Source: a virus. Taken from it: 64,000 nucleotides of DNA. Under the pieces are notes generated by a model. The model saw only the letters and a program-made list of their open reading frames with translations. It had not been told where the DNA came from and made no database searches. Of this stretch, positions 25,819 through 35,225 are shown one piece after another. The DNA is taken from positions 1 to 64,000 of IMG/VR virus record IMGVR_UViG_3300027771_001853; one strand, 5' to 3'. Position 1 is the stretch's first letter. Every line of letters begins with the position of its first letter. A program made the translations under genes and the position numbers.

Positions 25819-26706
25819 TTATTTAAAGTTAGCTAAAAATTCCCAAATCTCATCACCTTTAATAATTTTTGTTACCGATGGTAACATCCAAGGTGAAATA
25901 TTAGATACTTTCTTATCGTTAGTTAACCAAATGAATATCTGAGAATTCTTAAGTGCACTTACTTGTGCTTCACCAAAAGTTCCAGCTCCAGCTGTCCCAT
26001 CAAAATTAATTAAATTAGTATCACATATTTTTAACATATATAAATCTTGTACTACAATATTCTCACGTATTTTTTTCTGGAAGGTTTTAAAAGTTTCGTC
26101 ATCTAGTTCGTTAGCTTTCCAAGCTTTAAATAATTCCCCAAACTCAGCGTCTTCCTCCCTTACAGTTTCTGCTCTAAGTGGATTAAGGATAGCTGGAGTT
26201 TGTAGACCATCAAAACTCATCTCACCATTTGTAACTAAATCTAGTAACCTATCACCTTCGACTACATGGTCAGAACCAAAAAATTCTTCTACTTTTGTTC
26301 TCCATGATAAAGCATCTTTTGCAAAATCTATACCACCACCAAGATACATAGCTCTAGGTGTGAATATCCCATTCATATCATAAGGGTCCAAAACCTTTAA
26401 CATATCTATAGTGTCAGCCATTTCTGCCGCACTAGAATTTATTAAAAAACTAGAAGCTTTGTCGGTTAGATATCTTTTAACCCATTTTAACATTTTACCT
26501 AATGCTCCATCAGCCTTATATTCTGGTATACCACCATAACTTATTTCCCCCAATTCTTGTTCCTCTTCACTTGGGGCATTCATTAAAGCGTTCTCTAAAG
26601 CTTTCTGTATTTCTTTTCTTGTTTCGTACGGTAGGGAAAATATCTCGTCTTGGACTTCTTTTTCCTCCACATATTCACGTAAAATTTTTCTAGTATCCAT
26701 TTTCAT
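25819..26706 (-). CDS. Nucleoside 2-deoxyribosyltransferase-like protein with leader (295 aa)
   Basis: It starts MKMDTRKILREYVEE (leader with ILRE). The core MYLGGGIDFAKDALSWR, VVQDLYMLKICD and GTAGAGTFGEAQVS matches the Rossmann-like nucleoside deoxyribosyltransferase family, with ISPWMLPSVTKII at the end. An N-terminal helical extension of about 100 residues precedes the core. It overlaps deoC by 17 bases, so both may act on deoxyribosides. Whether it is catalytic or an NAD/nucleotide-binding relative is open. Confidence 0.7.
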   Translation of the reverse strand: MKMDTRKILREYVEEKEVQDEIFSLPYETRKEIQKALENALMNAPSEEEQELGEISYGGIPEYKADGALGKMLKWVKRYLTDKASSFLINSSAAEMADTIDMLKVLDPYDMNGIFTPRAMYLGGGIDFAKDALSWRTKVEEFFGSDHVVEGDRLLDLVTNGEMSFDGLQTPAILNPLRAETVREEDAEFGELFKAWKANELDDETFKTFQKKIRENIVVQDLYMLKICDTNLINFDGTAGAGTFGEAQVSALKNSQIFIWLTNDKKVSNISPWMLPSVTKIIKGDEIWEFLANFK

Positions 26707-27790
26707 CTGTTTCCTTTCCTAAATAAATATCTAAAGCTCTTGATGTTCCCACTCTTGTAGCCCCAGCATTTATCATTTTATTTAAATCTTCTTTATTATA
26801 TACACCACCAGAAGCTTTAACAGGTAAATCCCCTGACATCGATTTCATTATTTCTACATCCTCTGGTGTTGCTCCAGTACCATTATAAAACCCTGTCGAG
26901 GTTTTTATGTATACGTTCTGTGCCTCTGTTGGGAACTCATCCATCACTATAGAACTTATGAGTTTACTTATTTCTGCTATTTCCTTTTTATCTAAAGCTC
27001 CAGTCTCTATTATCCACTTAACCATTTTCCCATTCTTTAAACCCACACCGGTACCCTGTACTATATCCTCATTAAATTTATCTAAGTTTCCATTTTTAAA
27101 TGCTGTATAATCAGCAACATAGTCAAGTTCATCAGCACCATTATCTATAGCTTCCATAGCTTCATGAACTTTCTCTGAAGTTGTACCTCTACCATCTGGA
27201 AAATCTATAACGGTACCTATCAATACTGAAGAGTCGTTTTTATCGATATAATCTCTTGCTACTTCCACAAAAGAAGGTCTAATCATAACTAATTTAAAAC
27301 TATGGTCTACAGCTGTTTTTATAGTATCTAATACTATGGTAACATTTTCTCTTTTGGTTATCCCAGCTTGGTCTGCTGTTTTTAAATAGGTAGAATCAAG
27401 GTACTTACGTATGTCGTCCTCTTCTTGTTCTTTTAACGTACCTACATTTTCCCACATCTTTGGTTTGGTTGGTCCTAAAAAATAACTTAGGTTCATTTCC
27501 ATATCCTTAATATTGTGTAAGTTACCTAACCTTTCATTCTTATCGTAGTCTCTCCAATAAACATCTTCGTCCCCATCGACATAAATGTAGAATGGTGTGT
27601 TAACTACATCTCCGGGTAATTTAACGTAGATGTCGTAAGCCATATGTCCTGGTATTTCTCTACCTGCAGATTCATAAGGAAATACATCTTCTACCGTATG
27701 TCCAATAGAATTAAATAAACCTACTATATCTTTTAGATACGGTAAATTTTGTTTTGTGTTTTGGGTTTCTTCTTGTTTATCTGAATACAT
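26690..27790 (-). CDS. deoC: Deoxyribose-phosphate aldolase with N-terminal extension (366 aa)
   Basis: Residues about 130-360 form DeoC: YIKTSTGFYNGTGAT holds the Schiff-base lysine, and PVKASGGVYN holds the second active lysine. DeoC cleaves deoxyribose-5-phosphate to acetaldehyde and glyceraldehyde-3-phosphate. About 130 extra N-terminal residues form a separate, unrecognised domain followed by TLKEQEEDD. The overlap with the deoxyribosyltransferase-like gene suggests a shared nucleoside-breakdown or salvage task. Confidence 0.88.
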   Translation of the reverse strand: MYSDKQEETQNTKQNLPYLKDIVGLFNSIGHTVEDVFPYESAGREIPGHMAYDIYVKLPGDVVNTPFYIYVDGDEDVYWRDYDKNERLGNLHNIKDMEMNLSYFLGPTKPKMWENVGTLKEQEEDDIRKYLDSTYLKTADQAGITKRENVTIVLDTIKTAVDHSFKLVMIRPSFVEVARDYIDKNDSSVLIGTVIDFPDGRGTTSEKVHEAMEAIDNGADELDYVADYTAFKNGNLDKFNEDIVQGTGVGLKNGKMVKWIIETGALDKKEIAEISKLISSIVMDEFPTEAQNVYIKTSTGFYNGTGATPEDVEIMKSMSGDLPVKASGGVYNKEDLNKMINAGATRVGTSRALDIYLGKETDENGY

Positions 27791-27843
27791 AATTAATATT
27801 GTCTATAATAATAAATATAATTTTAAATAAGAATAGAATCAAA

Positions 27844-28110
27844 TTAACTGTCTATTGTTTGGTCGTAAATTATCTCCCCAACCACTAAGTCATCTTCAGT
27901 GATACCTGTCCCATCACCAACCCAATAACTATTGTTAATGTAAGTGTATTCGGATAAGGTTGTTTTGTTAATAAATGTATTTGTGGGGTCACTAACAGTA
28001 TCACTCGTTATTATTATTCTTTTAGTCCCATCATTACTGATATGACAATATTTTATATTCCCTTTTGTTAAAGTATTAAAAACTGTTGTTGTTACTATAT
28101 AATAATTCAT
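27844..28110 (-). CDS. Small tail-fibre-associated protein (88 aa)
   Basis: Thr-, Asn- and Tyr-rich with short beta repeats (IIITSDTVSDPTNTF; EYTYINNSYW). It abuts the LamG-type fibre gene (shared base at 28110), so it is probably part of the adhesin set. No family recognised. Confidence 0.6.
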   Translation of the reverse strand: MNYYIVTTTVFNTLTKGNIKYCHISNDGTKRIIITSDTVSDPTNTFINKTTLSEYTYINNSYWVGDGTGITEDDLVVGEIIYDQTIDS

Positions 28111-29054
28111 TATTTATCTTCTATACTTGAGTCACCGTTTATGGTAAAAGCTGGACCACCACTTACAGAGTTATTTCCATCACCCTCAAAATTCCACCAA
28201 CCCACTAAATTGTTCGCTCTAGAATGGTTCGCTAAATTCATTGGGGTACCCCCATTCCAAATTTCCGTTACGTCACTACCACTAAGAACCACATCCCAAA
28301 TAGACAAACCATTAAATTTAGTGTCGTTGGTATTCCCAGCTTTGGTAAAATTCCAACTATTAGAACCTAATGTTATTTGTTTATCATCATTACCCATAGC
28401 AGGTGTCCCAACATTATTTCCCACCGTTTTACCATTTTCGGCTGAATAAAAACCTAACCCACAATCAGTCTGATTCCAGTATAATTTACAATTAAAATAC
28501 CCACCTGAATTAGCGGCACCCCTAGTTATTGTTATCAAAGTATAATCATCATCGCCAACATTTCCTCTATTTGTATTAGTCCAATATGAGGCTCCTAATC
28601 CAGATGCTGCGTACGCGTTAGCGTAAACTCCATTGTTTGAGTGAAATAACCAAAAGTTTTGACATTTATCGTTTTGTGCACTTCTCCACTCAAACATTAA
28701 CCTATTAAGGTTTTCATAGTAAAAGATTCTAAAGGTATCAGCGTTTACACCGGTTGCACCAACATTAGTGGAGGAGAATAAGTGTATATTGGTATTTAAA
28801 CTTGTAGTCCATCCTGGCTTTATCCAAAAAGAAACTGAAAATAAATCGGCCTGGTCAAAGGTATAGTCACCATCAGAATCTGTTATGTAAACAGCGTTCC
28901 CTGTCCCTGTTGTTGGTGATTTTGCCACCGCTTTAGCGTCAGTAAATAATGAGATTACCTGGTCCATTATTTTAGCAATACCAGTTATAGCTGTTCCCGA
29001 TACTTTAGAAATGGCTGTAGCTAACTTCCCTGTTATTTTACTTACTGTTCCCAT
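28110..29054 (-). CDS. LamG/concanavalin-like tail adhesin (314 aa)
   Basis: A short helical N-terminus (ISKVSGTAITGIAKIMDQV) may attach to the virion. The rest is a LamG/concanavalin-like jelly roll (FSVSFWIKPGWT; TLITITRGAA; LVGWWNFEGDG), typical of sugar-binding fibre tips. It lies one base after the large fibre gene, suggesting joint assembly in host recognition. Confidence 0.78.
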   Translation of the reverse strand: MGTVSKITGKLATAISKVSGTAITGIAKIMDQVISLFTDAKAVAKSPTTGTGNAVYITDSDGDYTFDQADLFSVSFWIKPGWTTSLNTNIHLFSSTNVGATGVNADTFRIFYYENLNRLMFEWRSAQNDKCQNFWLFHSNNGVYANAYAASGLGASYWTNTNRGNVGDDDYTLITITRGAANSGGYFNCKLYWNQTDCGLGFYSAENGKTVGNNVGTPAMGNDDKQITLGSNSWNFTKAGNTNDTKFNGLSIWDVVLSGSDVTEIWNGGTPMNLANHSRANNLVGWWNFEGDGNNSVSGGPAFTINGDSSIEDK

Positions 29055-29055
29055 A

Positions 29056-30936
29056 TTAACTTAATTCTACCCATGTTTTATCTGGGTCAAACCATATTTG
29101 CCCGTTTACACTATCCATCACATATCCAACTATTCTAACAAATGTACCAGTATAATTTAATGATGCGTCGTTATCAGTAACAAATCCACTAGTCTTACTT
29201 ATGTATATTGGGTTACTTATCGTACCCGGGTCATACGTTAGTGTGTAATACCCTTTAATTAAAAAACCACCTGAACTATTAGTTTCCAAAGCAATACCTA
29301 AGAATCCTTTACTTAAATTAGGTACATCAGCATCAGATTTTACCCAAGTTCCCCCAGTTAAACAATACAGACTTCCTTTATCTACTGAGTATTCATTACC
29401 ATACGGGTCATACAATACGTCACCCATATATCGGTTGTTGGTTGCACTTGGTGCAGAAAATGTTCTCACACCTTGTATTGTAGCACCACTTATATTACCT
29501 GAGGCTATCACATTGGTAGTATTTACATTAGCTATAGTTCCTACTGTTAACTTATCTTGAATATTAAGTGTAACTGCTGATAATGTGGAACCAGAAATAA
29601 AAGAATTAGACATAAAACTGTTAGATACCATATCACCCTTTACCTCTATTCGGTCTGTGGTGTTTCTACCTAACCTCAACCCATCAATAGTATTTGAATT
29701 ACCTAACAAGATAACGTTTTGTTCATCGTCTGTACTTAGACTTGCAAATGTTTCTTGGCCTAGTAAATAAGAGTTCGCGATAACCTTACCACCTACAAAA
29801 GCATTATTAGAGGTATAAACAGTTGCTGCTGATAATGTAGTAGCAGAGATAAGTCCTGAGATTACCGCTTGACTGGGACTACCATTCCCACCTATTCTTA
29901 GGTTAGGCATGGACCCTAACGTTTTATCACTATCCTTCCAAACTGTAAATTGATTAGCTGTTATAGGACCAACCTTATCTACAGCAGAAGAACCAGATAA
30001 TGAGGCTTTTGTTAAAAATAAGTTCTGTAATTTACTAGACCCACTATATATTGTCCCATTAATATACACATCAGTAGTAGCACTCACACCACCAATAACC
30101 GTTAATTTTTGATTGGGTGTTGTTGTTCCAATACCAACATCTCCGGCTCCAGTTACACTTAACCTATTAGTGTTGTTAGTCCATATAGAATATGGATTGT
30201 TTCCATACACATAAGTATTGAAATCTGATATTGAACCAGATGCCCCAATGATATTATAGGTATTACTAAAAAGAGCATTTGCTGCACTACCATTTCTAAA
30301 TTGTAAATTACCACCATTAGTTAAACTTATTTTTACATTTCCATCTACTTGTAGTTTTTCTGTTGGTTCTGTTGTTCCAATACCAACATTTCCATTAGCA
30401 AGAATTCTCATTTTATCAGTTGCATCAACTTGAAATTGCATATATGATGAATTTGCTACTATTCTTGAATTACTACTCCAAGATAAATATTGATTATCAC
30501 TTATAGTTAATTTTCCACTAAATTTTCCAGTCCCTACAACATCAAGTTTTGTTGTTGGCGAACTCGTTCCAATACCAACATTCCCAGTTAAACCACTGTT
30601 TGAGTAGTTTCCATTACCGTCGGTTGACCAGTACGAAACTGGTACATTAATAGTTGTACCACTAGTGGTGTGTAATTTAAGGACCGTATCGTCCATCGTG
30701 GCAGCAGAAATATAAATGTCACCACTTACTGTAAGTTGTGACCAAGTAGCGTTTCCGGCCACATCAGATTTTAGGAAGTAACCACCTTCTTGGTTACCAT
30801 CCACATATCTTAAGTTCCCATTAACAATAAGGGGGTTAGGGGTTGTACCTTGTAGGTTTTGTACATTTCCAGCTGAGTCTGCCTGTAATAGCAGTTGGTA
30901 TGTATTTTTTATTTTAAGGTTTGATAAATCAGCCAT
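29056..30936 (-). CDS. Large tail-fibre protein (626 aa)
   Basis: Repeated GNVGIGTSSPTTKLDV and VGIGTTEPTEKLQVDG blocks and beta-helical Ser/Thr/Asn-rich segments are characteristic of phage fibres and related surface adhesins. A C-terminal region (GNEYSVDKGSLYCLTGGTW) may be the receptor-binding or trimer-forming end; no endosialidase chaperone domain is evident. It heads the fibre block. Confidence 0.82.
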   Translation of the reverse strand: MADLSNLKIKNTYQLLLQADSAGNVQNLQGTTPNPLIVNGNLRYVDGNQEGGYFLKSDVAGNATWSQLTVSGDIYISAATMDDTVLKLHTTSGTTINVPVSYWSTDGNGNYSNSGLTGNVGIGTSSPTTKLDVVGTGKFSGKLTISDNQYLSWSSNSRIVANSSYMQFQVDATDKMRILANGNVGIGTTEPTEKLQVDGNVKISLTNGGNLQFRNGSAANALFSNTYNIIGASGSISDFNTYVYGNNPYSIWTNNTNRLSVTGAGDVGIGTTTPNQKLTVIGGVSATTDVYINGTIYSGSSKLQNLFLTKASLSGSSAVDKVGPITANQFTVWKDSDKTLGSMPNLRIGGNGSPSQAVISGLISATTLSAATVYTSNNAFVGGKVIANSYLLGQETFASLSTDDEQNVILLGNSNTIDGLRLGRNTTDRIEVKGDMVSNSFMSNSFISGSTLSAVTLNIQDKLTVGTIANVNTTNVIASGNISGATIQGVRTFSAPSATNNRYMGDVLYDPYGNEYSVDKGSLYCLTGGTWVKSDADVPNLSKGFLGIALETNSSGGFLIKGYYTLTYDPGTISNPIYISKTSGFVTDNDASLNYTGTFVRIVGYVMDSVNGQIWFDPDKTWVELS

Positions 30937-30971
30937 AACTTAAATTTTACTATACAAGTCACGAAAGTAAA

Positions 30972-31430
30972 TTATCGTTTATAGTTCCTTAAAATATCTT
31001 CTAACTGTCTTTTAGTTAAGGTTACTTTTTTCTTTGGGTTCGGTTTGGAGTTTTCTTCCTTGATAACTTTTCTTTCTGGGTATTTTACTTCAACCTTAGG
31101 TGCTTTAGTCTCAACTAGAGATTTAGTAGGTTGTTTTACTTCCACAGTCACACTTTTAGATTGTTTTAGTTCATATTCTGAGTTCCATGGGTTAAAATAC
31201 ATATCGTCCGCTACTACCTCTAACCTCATATTACCACCTTCACTAACCAATCCTTTTATTTTTTTAATTGGGACAACACAAACACCGTTATTGTTTATTT
31301 CCCCGTTAAACACTAAAGAGTTTTCATCACTTTCTATTATTAATCTAGCAAATGAATTAGAGATACTTGTCCCTTCTAACTGAATTGAACATTCAAACAG
31401 GTTTGGTTTATCCGAATATAGTGTATACAT
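30972..31430 (-). CDS. Conserved marine-phage protein (152 aa)
   Basis: It begins MYTLYSDKPNLFECSIQLEG and has a small beta domain (ARLIIESDENSLVFNGE; MRLEVVADDMYF) followed by a basic, Pro-rich linker and a C-terminal helix (KRQLEDILRNYKR). I recall similar proteins in large marine T4-like phages; function unknown, possibly structural or scaffolding. Confidence 0.65.
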   Translation of the reverse strand: MYTLYSDKPNLFECSIQLEGTSISNSFARLIIESDENSLVFNGEINNNGVCVVPIKKIKGLVSEGGNMRLEVVADDMYFNPWNSEYELKQSKSVTVEVKQPTKSLVETKAPKVEVKYPERKVIKEENSKPNPKKKVTLTKRQLEDILRNYKR

Positions 31431-31436
31431 AACTTT

Positions 31437-31745
31437 TTATTTATTTATAAATACCTTTAACTTTATCTTTCTCAATTCTTTTTCTACTATTGTGAAATCA
31501 TTTGCAGTTACAGATACGTTTGGGTTAAAGTATTTAGATTCTTCATATTCTTCATCTTTTATAAAACATAGAAGTTTTATGAACTTTTTTTGGTTTGGTT
31601 TCTTTTGTTTACGTAATCTAGTTAATTGTGCTGTATATCCCCCACCTATTACCTGTGAGGCAACATCGCACGCCTCTTCCCACGTAAAGTCAGCTTCGTT
31701 CCATACATGGTCAAACTCATTCCATCTACATTCAGCATTTCCCAT
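31437..31745 (-). CDS. Conserved phage protein (102 aa)
   Basis: The N-terminus is Trp-rich with a repeated pattern (CRWNEFDHVWNEADFTWEEA) and the rest is basic (RLRKQKKPNQKKF). It lies between the small membrane protein and the 152-residue gene in the fibre block. I recall similar proteins near marine phage tail genes; function unknown. Confidence 0.6.
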   Translation of the reverse strand: MGNAECRWNEFDHVWNEADFTWEEACDVASQVIGGGYTAQLTRLRKQKKPNQKKFIKLLCFIKDEEYEESKYFNPNVSVTANDFTIVEKELRKIKLKVFINK

Positions 31746-31926
31746 CGTTTTTGTCTTTTTTAAACCAATAATCTATTACATTCTGAAATGAACTTAAAAA
31801 TCCACCTATAATAATAAACAAGAGGTCACGAGTTGTACCCATGACCTCTCGTGTAAATATACAATAGATTAGTGCAGCAAAAAGAACTAAAAACATAATA
31901 GTTATTATAGTTCTAGCTAAATCCAT
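31732..31926 (-). CDS. Small two-span membrane protein (64 aa)
   Basis: Two hydrophobic helices (TIITIMFLVLFAALIYCIF; LLFIIIGGFLSSFQNVI) flank a short polar loop, with a charged C-terminus. The topology would suit a holin, and it lies at the end of the tail block, but no holin motif is decisive. Confidence 0.55.
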   Translation of the reverse strand: MDLARTIITIMFLVLFAALIYCIFTREVMGTTRDLLFIIIGGFLSSFQNVIDYWFKKDKNDGKC

Positions 31927-31931
31927 TTTTA

Positions 31932-32093
31932 TTATAGTTTACAACATTTAGACCCACAATTGTATGCTAGGTACGCTGCTACTACTAAAGCTGGTACGGC
32001 AACCATCCAATCACTGTGTGCCATTTCCCAACCTGCAAATAAAGCTACTGGGTAACCCAAGTAACATTTACATATGTTTAAATATTTTTCCAT
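31932..32093 (-). CDS. Small Cys-rich membrane protein (53 aa)
   Basis: A 53-residue frame starting MEKYLNICKCYLGYPVALFA has one or two hydrophobic segments and a C-terminal CGSKCCKL. It fits exactly between the TonB-receptor stop and the membrane gene at 31732. Such small membrane proteins in phages can be holins or antiholins; not assignable here. Confidence 0.55.
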   Translation of the reverse strand: MEKYLNICKCYLGYPVALFAGWEMAHSDWMVAVPALVVAAYLAYNCGSKCCKL

Positions 32094-32098
32094 GTTTT

Positions 32099-34504
32099 CT
32101 AAAATTTAGTTTTTAACGAAATTATCACATTCCTTCCTGGTGCTGATATACCTGAAGCAAATGTTCGGTAGTGCTGGTCTAGAATATTTTCTAGACTTAA
32201 TTGTAATTTAACTTTTTTGTTAAATTTATATTGAATTGAGCTATTGAGTACCCACCAAGAAGGGTACCCTTCATCGGTACCTAAATCCTCATTGTCTACC
32301 CCAGTCGAGTTCATTTCCTCAATATGTTTCCATGCAGTATAAATACCCCATATATTGTACTCTAACTTACCAGTCTTAATCTTAAATAAAGATTTACCAT
32401 ACCCTGGAGGTATATGACCTAGAGGTTCATTATTAGATACATCATAACCTCTTTGCCATGTGAATGATTCTTCGTAGAATAACCATGAATTTAATTTAGA
32501 TTTTACTCCGAATGACCAACCATATATGTAAGCTTCTGGTGAGTTCATTAATGATTGTACATTCAATTCTTCATCTTCATGTATTTGTGTGTAACCTAAA
32601 TCATGTTTTACTATCGCGTCTTTAAGGTGAGTATAGAATACGTTACCTGTTGTTTGCATTCTTTTTTTCTTCCAAGTAATACTCATTTCACCATTATAAG
32701 CGTACTCTGGTGTTAAATCAGGGTTAGGTACAACCATATTACCTTTTTTAACAAATACTTTACCATAATCATCTATATTGGGATTTCTAAAACCTGATGA
32801 TGTTACCCAATCAAACTTCCATTTTTTAGATGGTTTATAAATTAAATTAAGATTACCAGTTAATGCTCCGTTGTTGAACTCTATCTGGTCTGTAACAAAT
32901 ACTGGGTCCGTATCTCTGAATACCATATCACCAAGTACTCTTGAGTATCTTAGTCCTGCATTCCATACTATATGTTCGTTAACCTCTTTCTTGTATGAAC
33001 CATATAAAGCTGCTGTAGATAGGTTACTACCACCTGATGGGTACCTTGACTGTGTACCTTCAGTAGAGGTTGATAGTACGTTATTGTGTGTTAATTCCAT
33101 ACCGTAAACTAAATTGTCTAATGAAAAGTCCCAGTTAAAGCTAAACACATCCACATCTATGTATGTGTTATTATATTCATCTGATAGATATTTTCTAGTT
33201 ATCCTATCTTCTTCTATAAATTGGTATGCTAATGTGATGTTATGACTGTTAAATAATTTACTGGAAGTGTAAGTGTTTATATCAATAGATGACATAAATC
33301 TTGTTTGGGGACCATATGACCATTCACTCCATGTTAAGTAACCGTCTTTATACTCCTGTAAGTTATCGTACCTAGGTATGTTTGTTGTTGTAGAAAATTG
33401 GTTATTAAACCTCAAAAACACATTTTCAGATATTCTCCATGATGTATTGTTTAATAGGTCTATTTGTTTATACCCTGTACCGACTTGTGTATTTGGGTCC
33501 GTATTTTCAACCATCACACCATCTTCCATATAATGATTAACTAATCCCCAGTCAGTATAACCATGTGGTCTCCACTCCCCCATTTTTAAATCACCATATT
33601 GTTTTAAAGTAACTGAAAAGAAATTAGCTAGATTATCACCACCTATATTATTATCAACATGAATAGAAGATTCGTTAGCAGCGGTACCATATCTAAGTTC
33701 CGCACTAGTTTTAATGAATATCTTATCATTTTTACTAAACTCAGGTTTCTTTGTGTAGAAATGTACTACACCACCTAAGGCATCACTTCCATAGATTGTT
33801 GATGATGGTCCAAATACTACCTCAACTATCTCTAAAGCGTTTGGGTCTACTGTTAATGCGTTCTGTAGGTGACCTGAACGATATATAGCGTTATTCATTC
33901 TAACACCATCAACCACAAGTAAAACCCTATTAGCTTCAAACCCTCTTATGATTGGTGAACCACCACCTAATTGAGATTTCTGAATGGTTAGTCCTTGTGT
34001 TGCTGTTAGTAGGTCAGCTGTGGTAGATTGGTTTGCGTTTTCTATTTGTATAACATCAAGAGATTGTATCTGATAAGCTACATTTTCTCTTAACTCTCTT
34101 ACTTTACTAGCTGAGATTACAACATCATCTAAGTATTCCGATGATTGGTGCAATAGAATTACATAATCTTTCTTAAGCATTTCTTGTTTGGTTATGTGTC
34201 GTGTTTCATAACCAATAAAAGAAATTGATAATAAAATAACATCTGACTTAAATAAAGATAAGTCTGCTCGGCCATCTATATCTGTAGTAGTTCCTTTCAC
34301 TATAGAGTCTCTGAATGTCGTATTACTTCCAGGACTAATAAGTAATTGTTTAGAGATTATATTAGCAAATGGTATAGGTTCTAATGTTTGTTGGTCTTTT
34401 AGGGTTAATGTCTGACCACAAACCGAACCCGAACATATAAGTAAAAAGAGGATTAACAAATATCCTCCAAATAGTTTTAATTGTATTTTAGTCATCTCCC
34501 TCAT
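32099..34504 (-). CDS. TonB-dependent outer-membrane receptor (801 aa)
   Basis: A signal peptide (residues about 10-30) leads to a carboxypeptidase-regulatory-like domain (DQQTLEPIPFANI; DIDGRADLSLF), a plug (GLTIQKSQLGGGSPIIRGFE; LLVVDGVRMNN; STIYGSDALGGVVHF) and a beta barrel ending in an aromatic residue (ISLKTKF). It is full length for the family, which imports haem, cobalamin, siderophores or glycans with TonB energy. The next gene upstream overlaps it by four bases. An intact copy in a phage is unusual. Possible roles are nutrient capture, receptor exchange or superinfection exclusion. Confidence 0.92.
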   Translation of the reverse strand: MREMTKIQLKLFGGYLLILFLLICSGSVCGQTLTLKDQQTLEPIPFANIISKQLLISPGSNTTFRDSIVKGTTTDIDGRADLSLFKSDVILLSISFIGYETRHITKQEMLKKDYVILLHQSSEYLDDVVISASKVRELRENVAYQIQSLDVIQIENANQSTTADLLTATQGLTIQKSQLGGGSPIIRGFEANRVLLVVDGVRMNNAIYRSGHLQNALTVDPNALEIVEVVFGPSSTIYGSDALGGVVHFYTKKPEFSKNDKIFIKTSAELRYGTAANESSIHVDNNIGGDNLANFFSVTLKQYGDLKMGEWRPHGYTDWGLVNHYMEDGVMVENTDPNTQVGTGYKQIDLLNNTSWRISENVFLRFNNQFSTTTNIPRYDNLQEYKDGYLTWSEWSYGPQTRFMSSIDINTYTSSKLFNSHNITLAYQFIEEDRITRKYLSDEYNNTYIDVDVFSFNWDFSLDNLVYGMELTHNNVLSTSTEGTQSRYPSGGSNLSTAALYGSYKKEVNEHIVWNAGLRYSRVLGDMVFRDTDPVFVTDQIEFNNGALTGNLNLIYKPSKKWKFDWVTSSGFRNPNIDDYGKVFVKKGNMVVPNPDLTPEYAYNGEMSITWKKKRMQTTGNVFYTHLKDAIVKHDLGYTQIHEDEELNVQSLMNSPEAYIYGWSFGVKSKLNSWLFYEESFTWQRGYDVSNNEPLGHIPPGYGKSLFKIKTGKLEYNIWGIYTAWKHIEEMNSTGVDNEDLGTDEGYPSWWVLNSSIQYKFNKKVKLQLSLENILDQHYRTFASGISAPGRNVIISLKTKF

Positions 34505-34671
34505 AGTGATGTGTTTTCTTGTACGTATTCCTCAACCACCTCAATTTCATCTTCTTTTTTAAGGACACATTCAGCACAACAACTACTAACTCCGTGGTTT
34601 ACTTGGATTGGTGTGAACCAAGTCATTAAAGCTGCCATAAATAACCCTAGTACCTGTATTGTTTTTCTCAT
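34501..34671 (-). CDS. Small exported Cys-rich protein (56 aa)
   Basis: A 56-residue frame (MRKTIQVLGLFMAALMTWFT...) has a signal-peptide-like N-terminus followed by SSCCAECVLKKED and an acidic tail. It overlaps the TonB-receptor start by four bases and its own start abuts the upstream gene, so it is probably co-translated. It could be a periplasmic partner of the receptor. Confidence 0.6.
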   Translation of the reverse strand: MRKTIQVLGLFMAALMTWFTPIQVNHGVSSCCAECVLKKEDEIEVVEEYVQENTSL

Positions 34672-35225
34672 TATTTACTGTTACTCATATTGAATCCTAG
34701 TATAAGTGATATTCTAGCTCCTGTTGGGTCACCACCATCTCCCCATGCAGATGATTTACCTGGTACAAATGCTATATTTACTGGAAAGTTTAAGTCTCCT
34801 GATTTGAAGTTCTTTCCTATTGTGAATACCATACCAATACCTGATAGAGATAAGTTAGGTCCTATTGCTGCTTCCATGCCATTTCCAGTTCTTATACCTA
34901 CTAGAGATGATACAGCTGGTAGAAACATTCCTTGTTCCATTCCACCTACAACAACCACCCATTCTACCAATCCTGCTACTTCACCATTGTCTACGAATCT
35001 TGTTTCCCATTGCCATCCATATTGTGATATGAATGCCATCTTCTGACCTTCTGTATAAACCTCATCAAAACCATTATATTCAGATGACCTATCATTGATA
35101 AAGTCTGCTGAACTACCATGTGTTAGTAATGTGAATCCAATTCTTGGTCCTGCTAATCTGTCTATCTGTGCATTGGCTGTTAGCAACCCTAACCCTAATG
35201 CTAATGTTAATATAATTCTTTTCAT
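34671..35225 (-). CDS. Exported outer-membrane-like beta protein (184 aa)
   Basis: A clear signal peptide (MKRIILTLALGLGLLTANAQ) precedes a Gly-rich alternating beta pattern (AGLVEWVVVVGGMEQGM; GPNLSLSGIGMVFTIG) like that of small outer-membrane barrels of Bacteroidota. It shares a start/stop overlap with both neighbours in the envelope operon. Specific function unknown. Confidence 0.7.
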   Translation of the reverse strand: MKRIILTLALGLGLLTANAQIDRLAGPRIGFTLLTHGSSADFINDRSSEYNGFDEVYTEGQKMAFISQYGWQWETRFVDNGEVAGLVEWVVVVGGMEQGMFLPAVSSLVGIRTGNGMEAAIGPNLSLSGIGMVFTIGKNFKSGDLNFPVNIAFVPGKSSAWGDGGDPTGARISLILGFNMSNSK

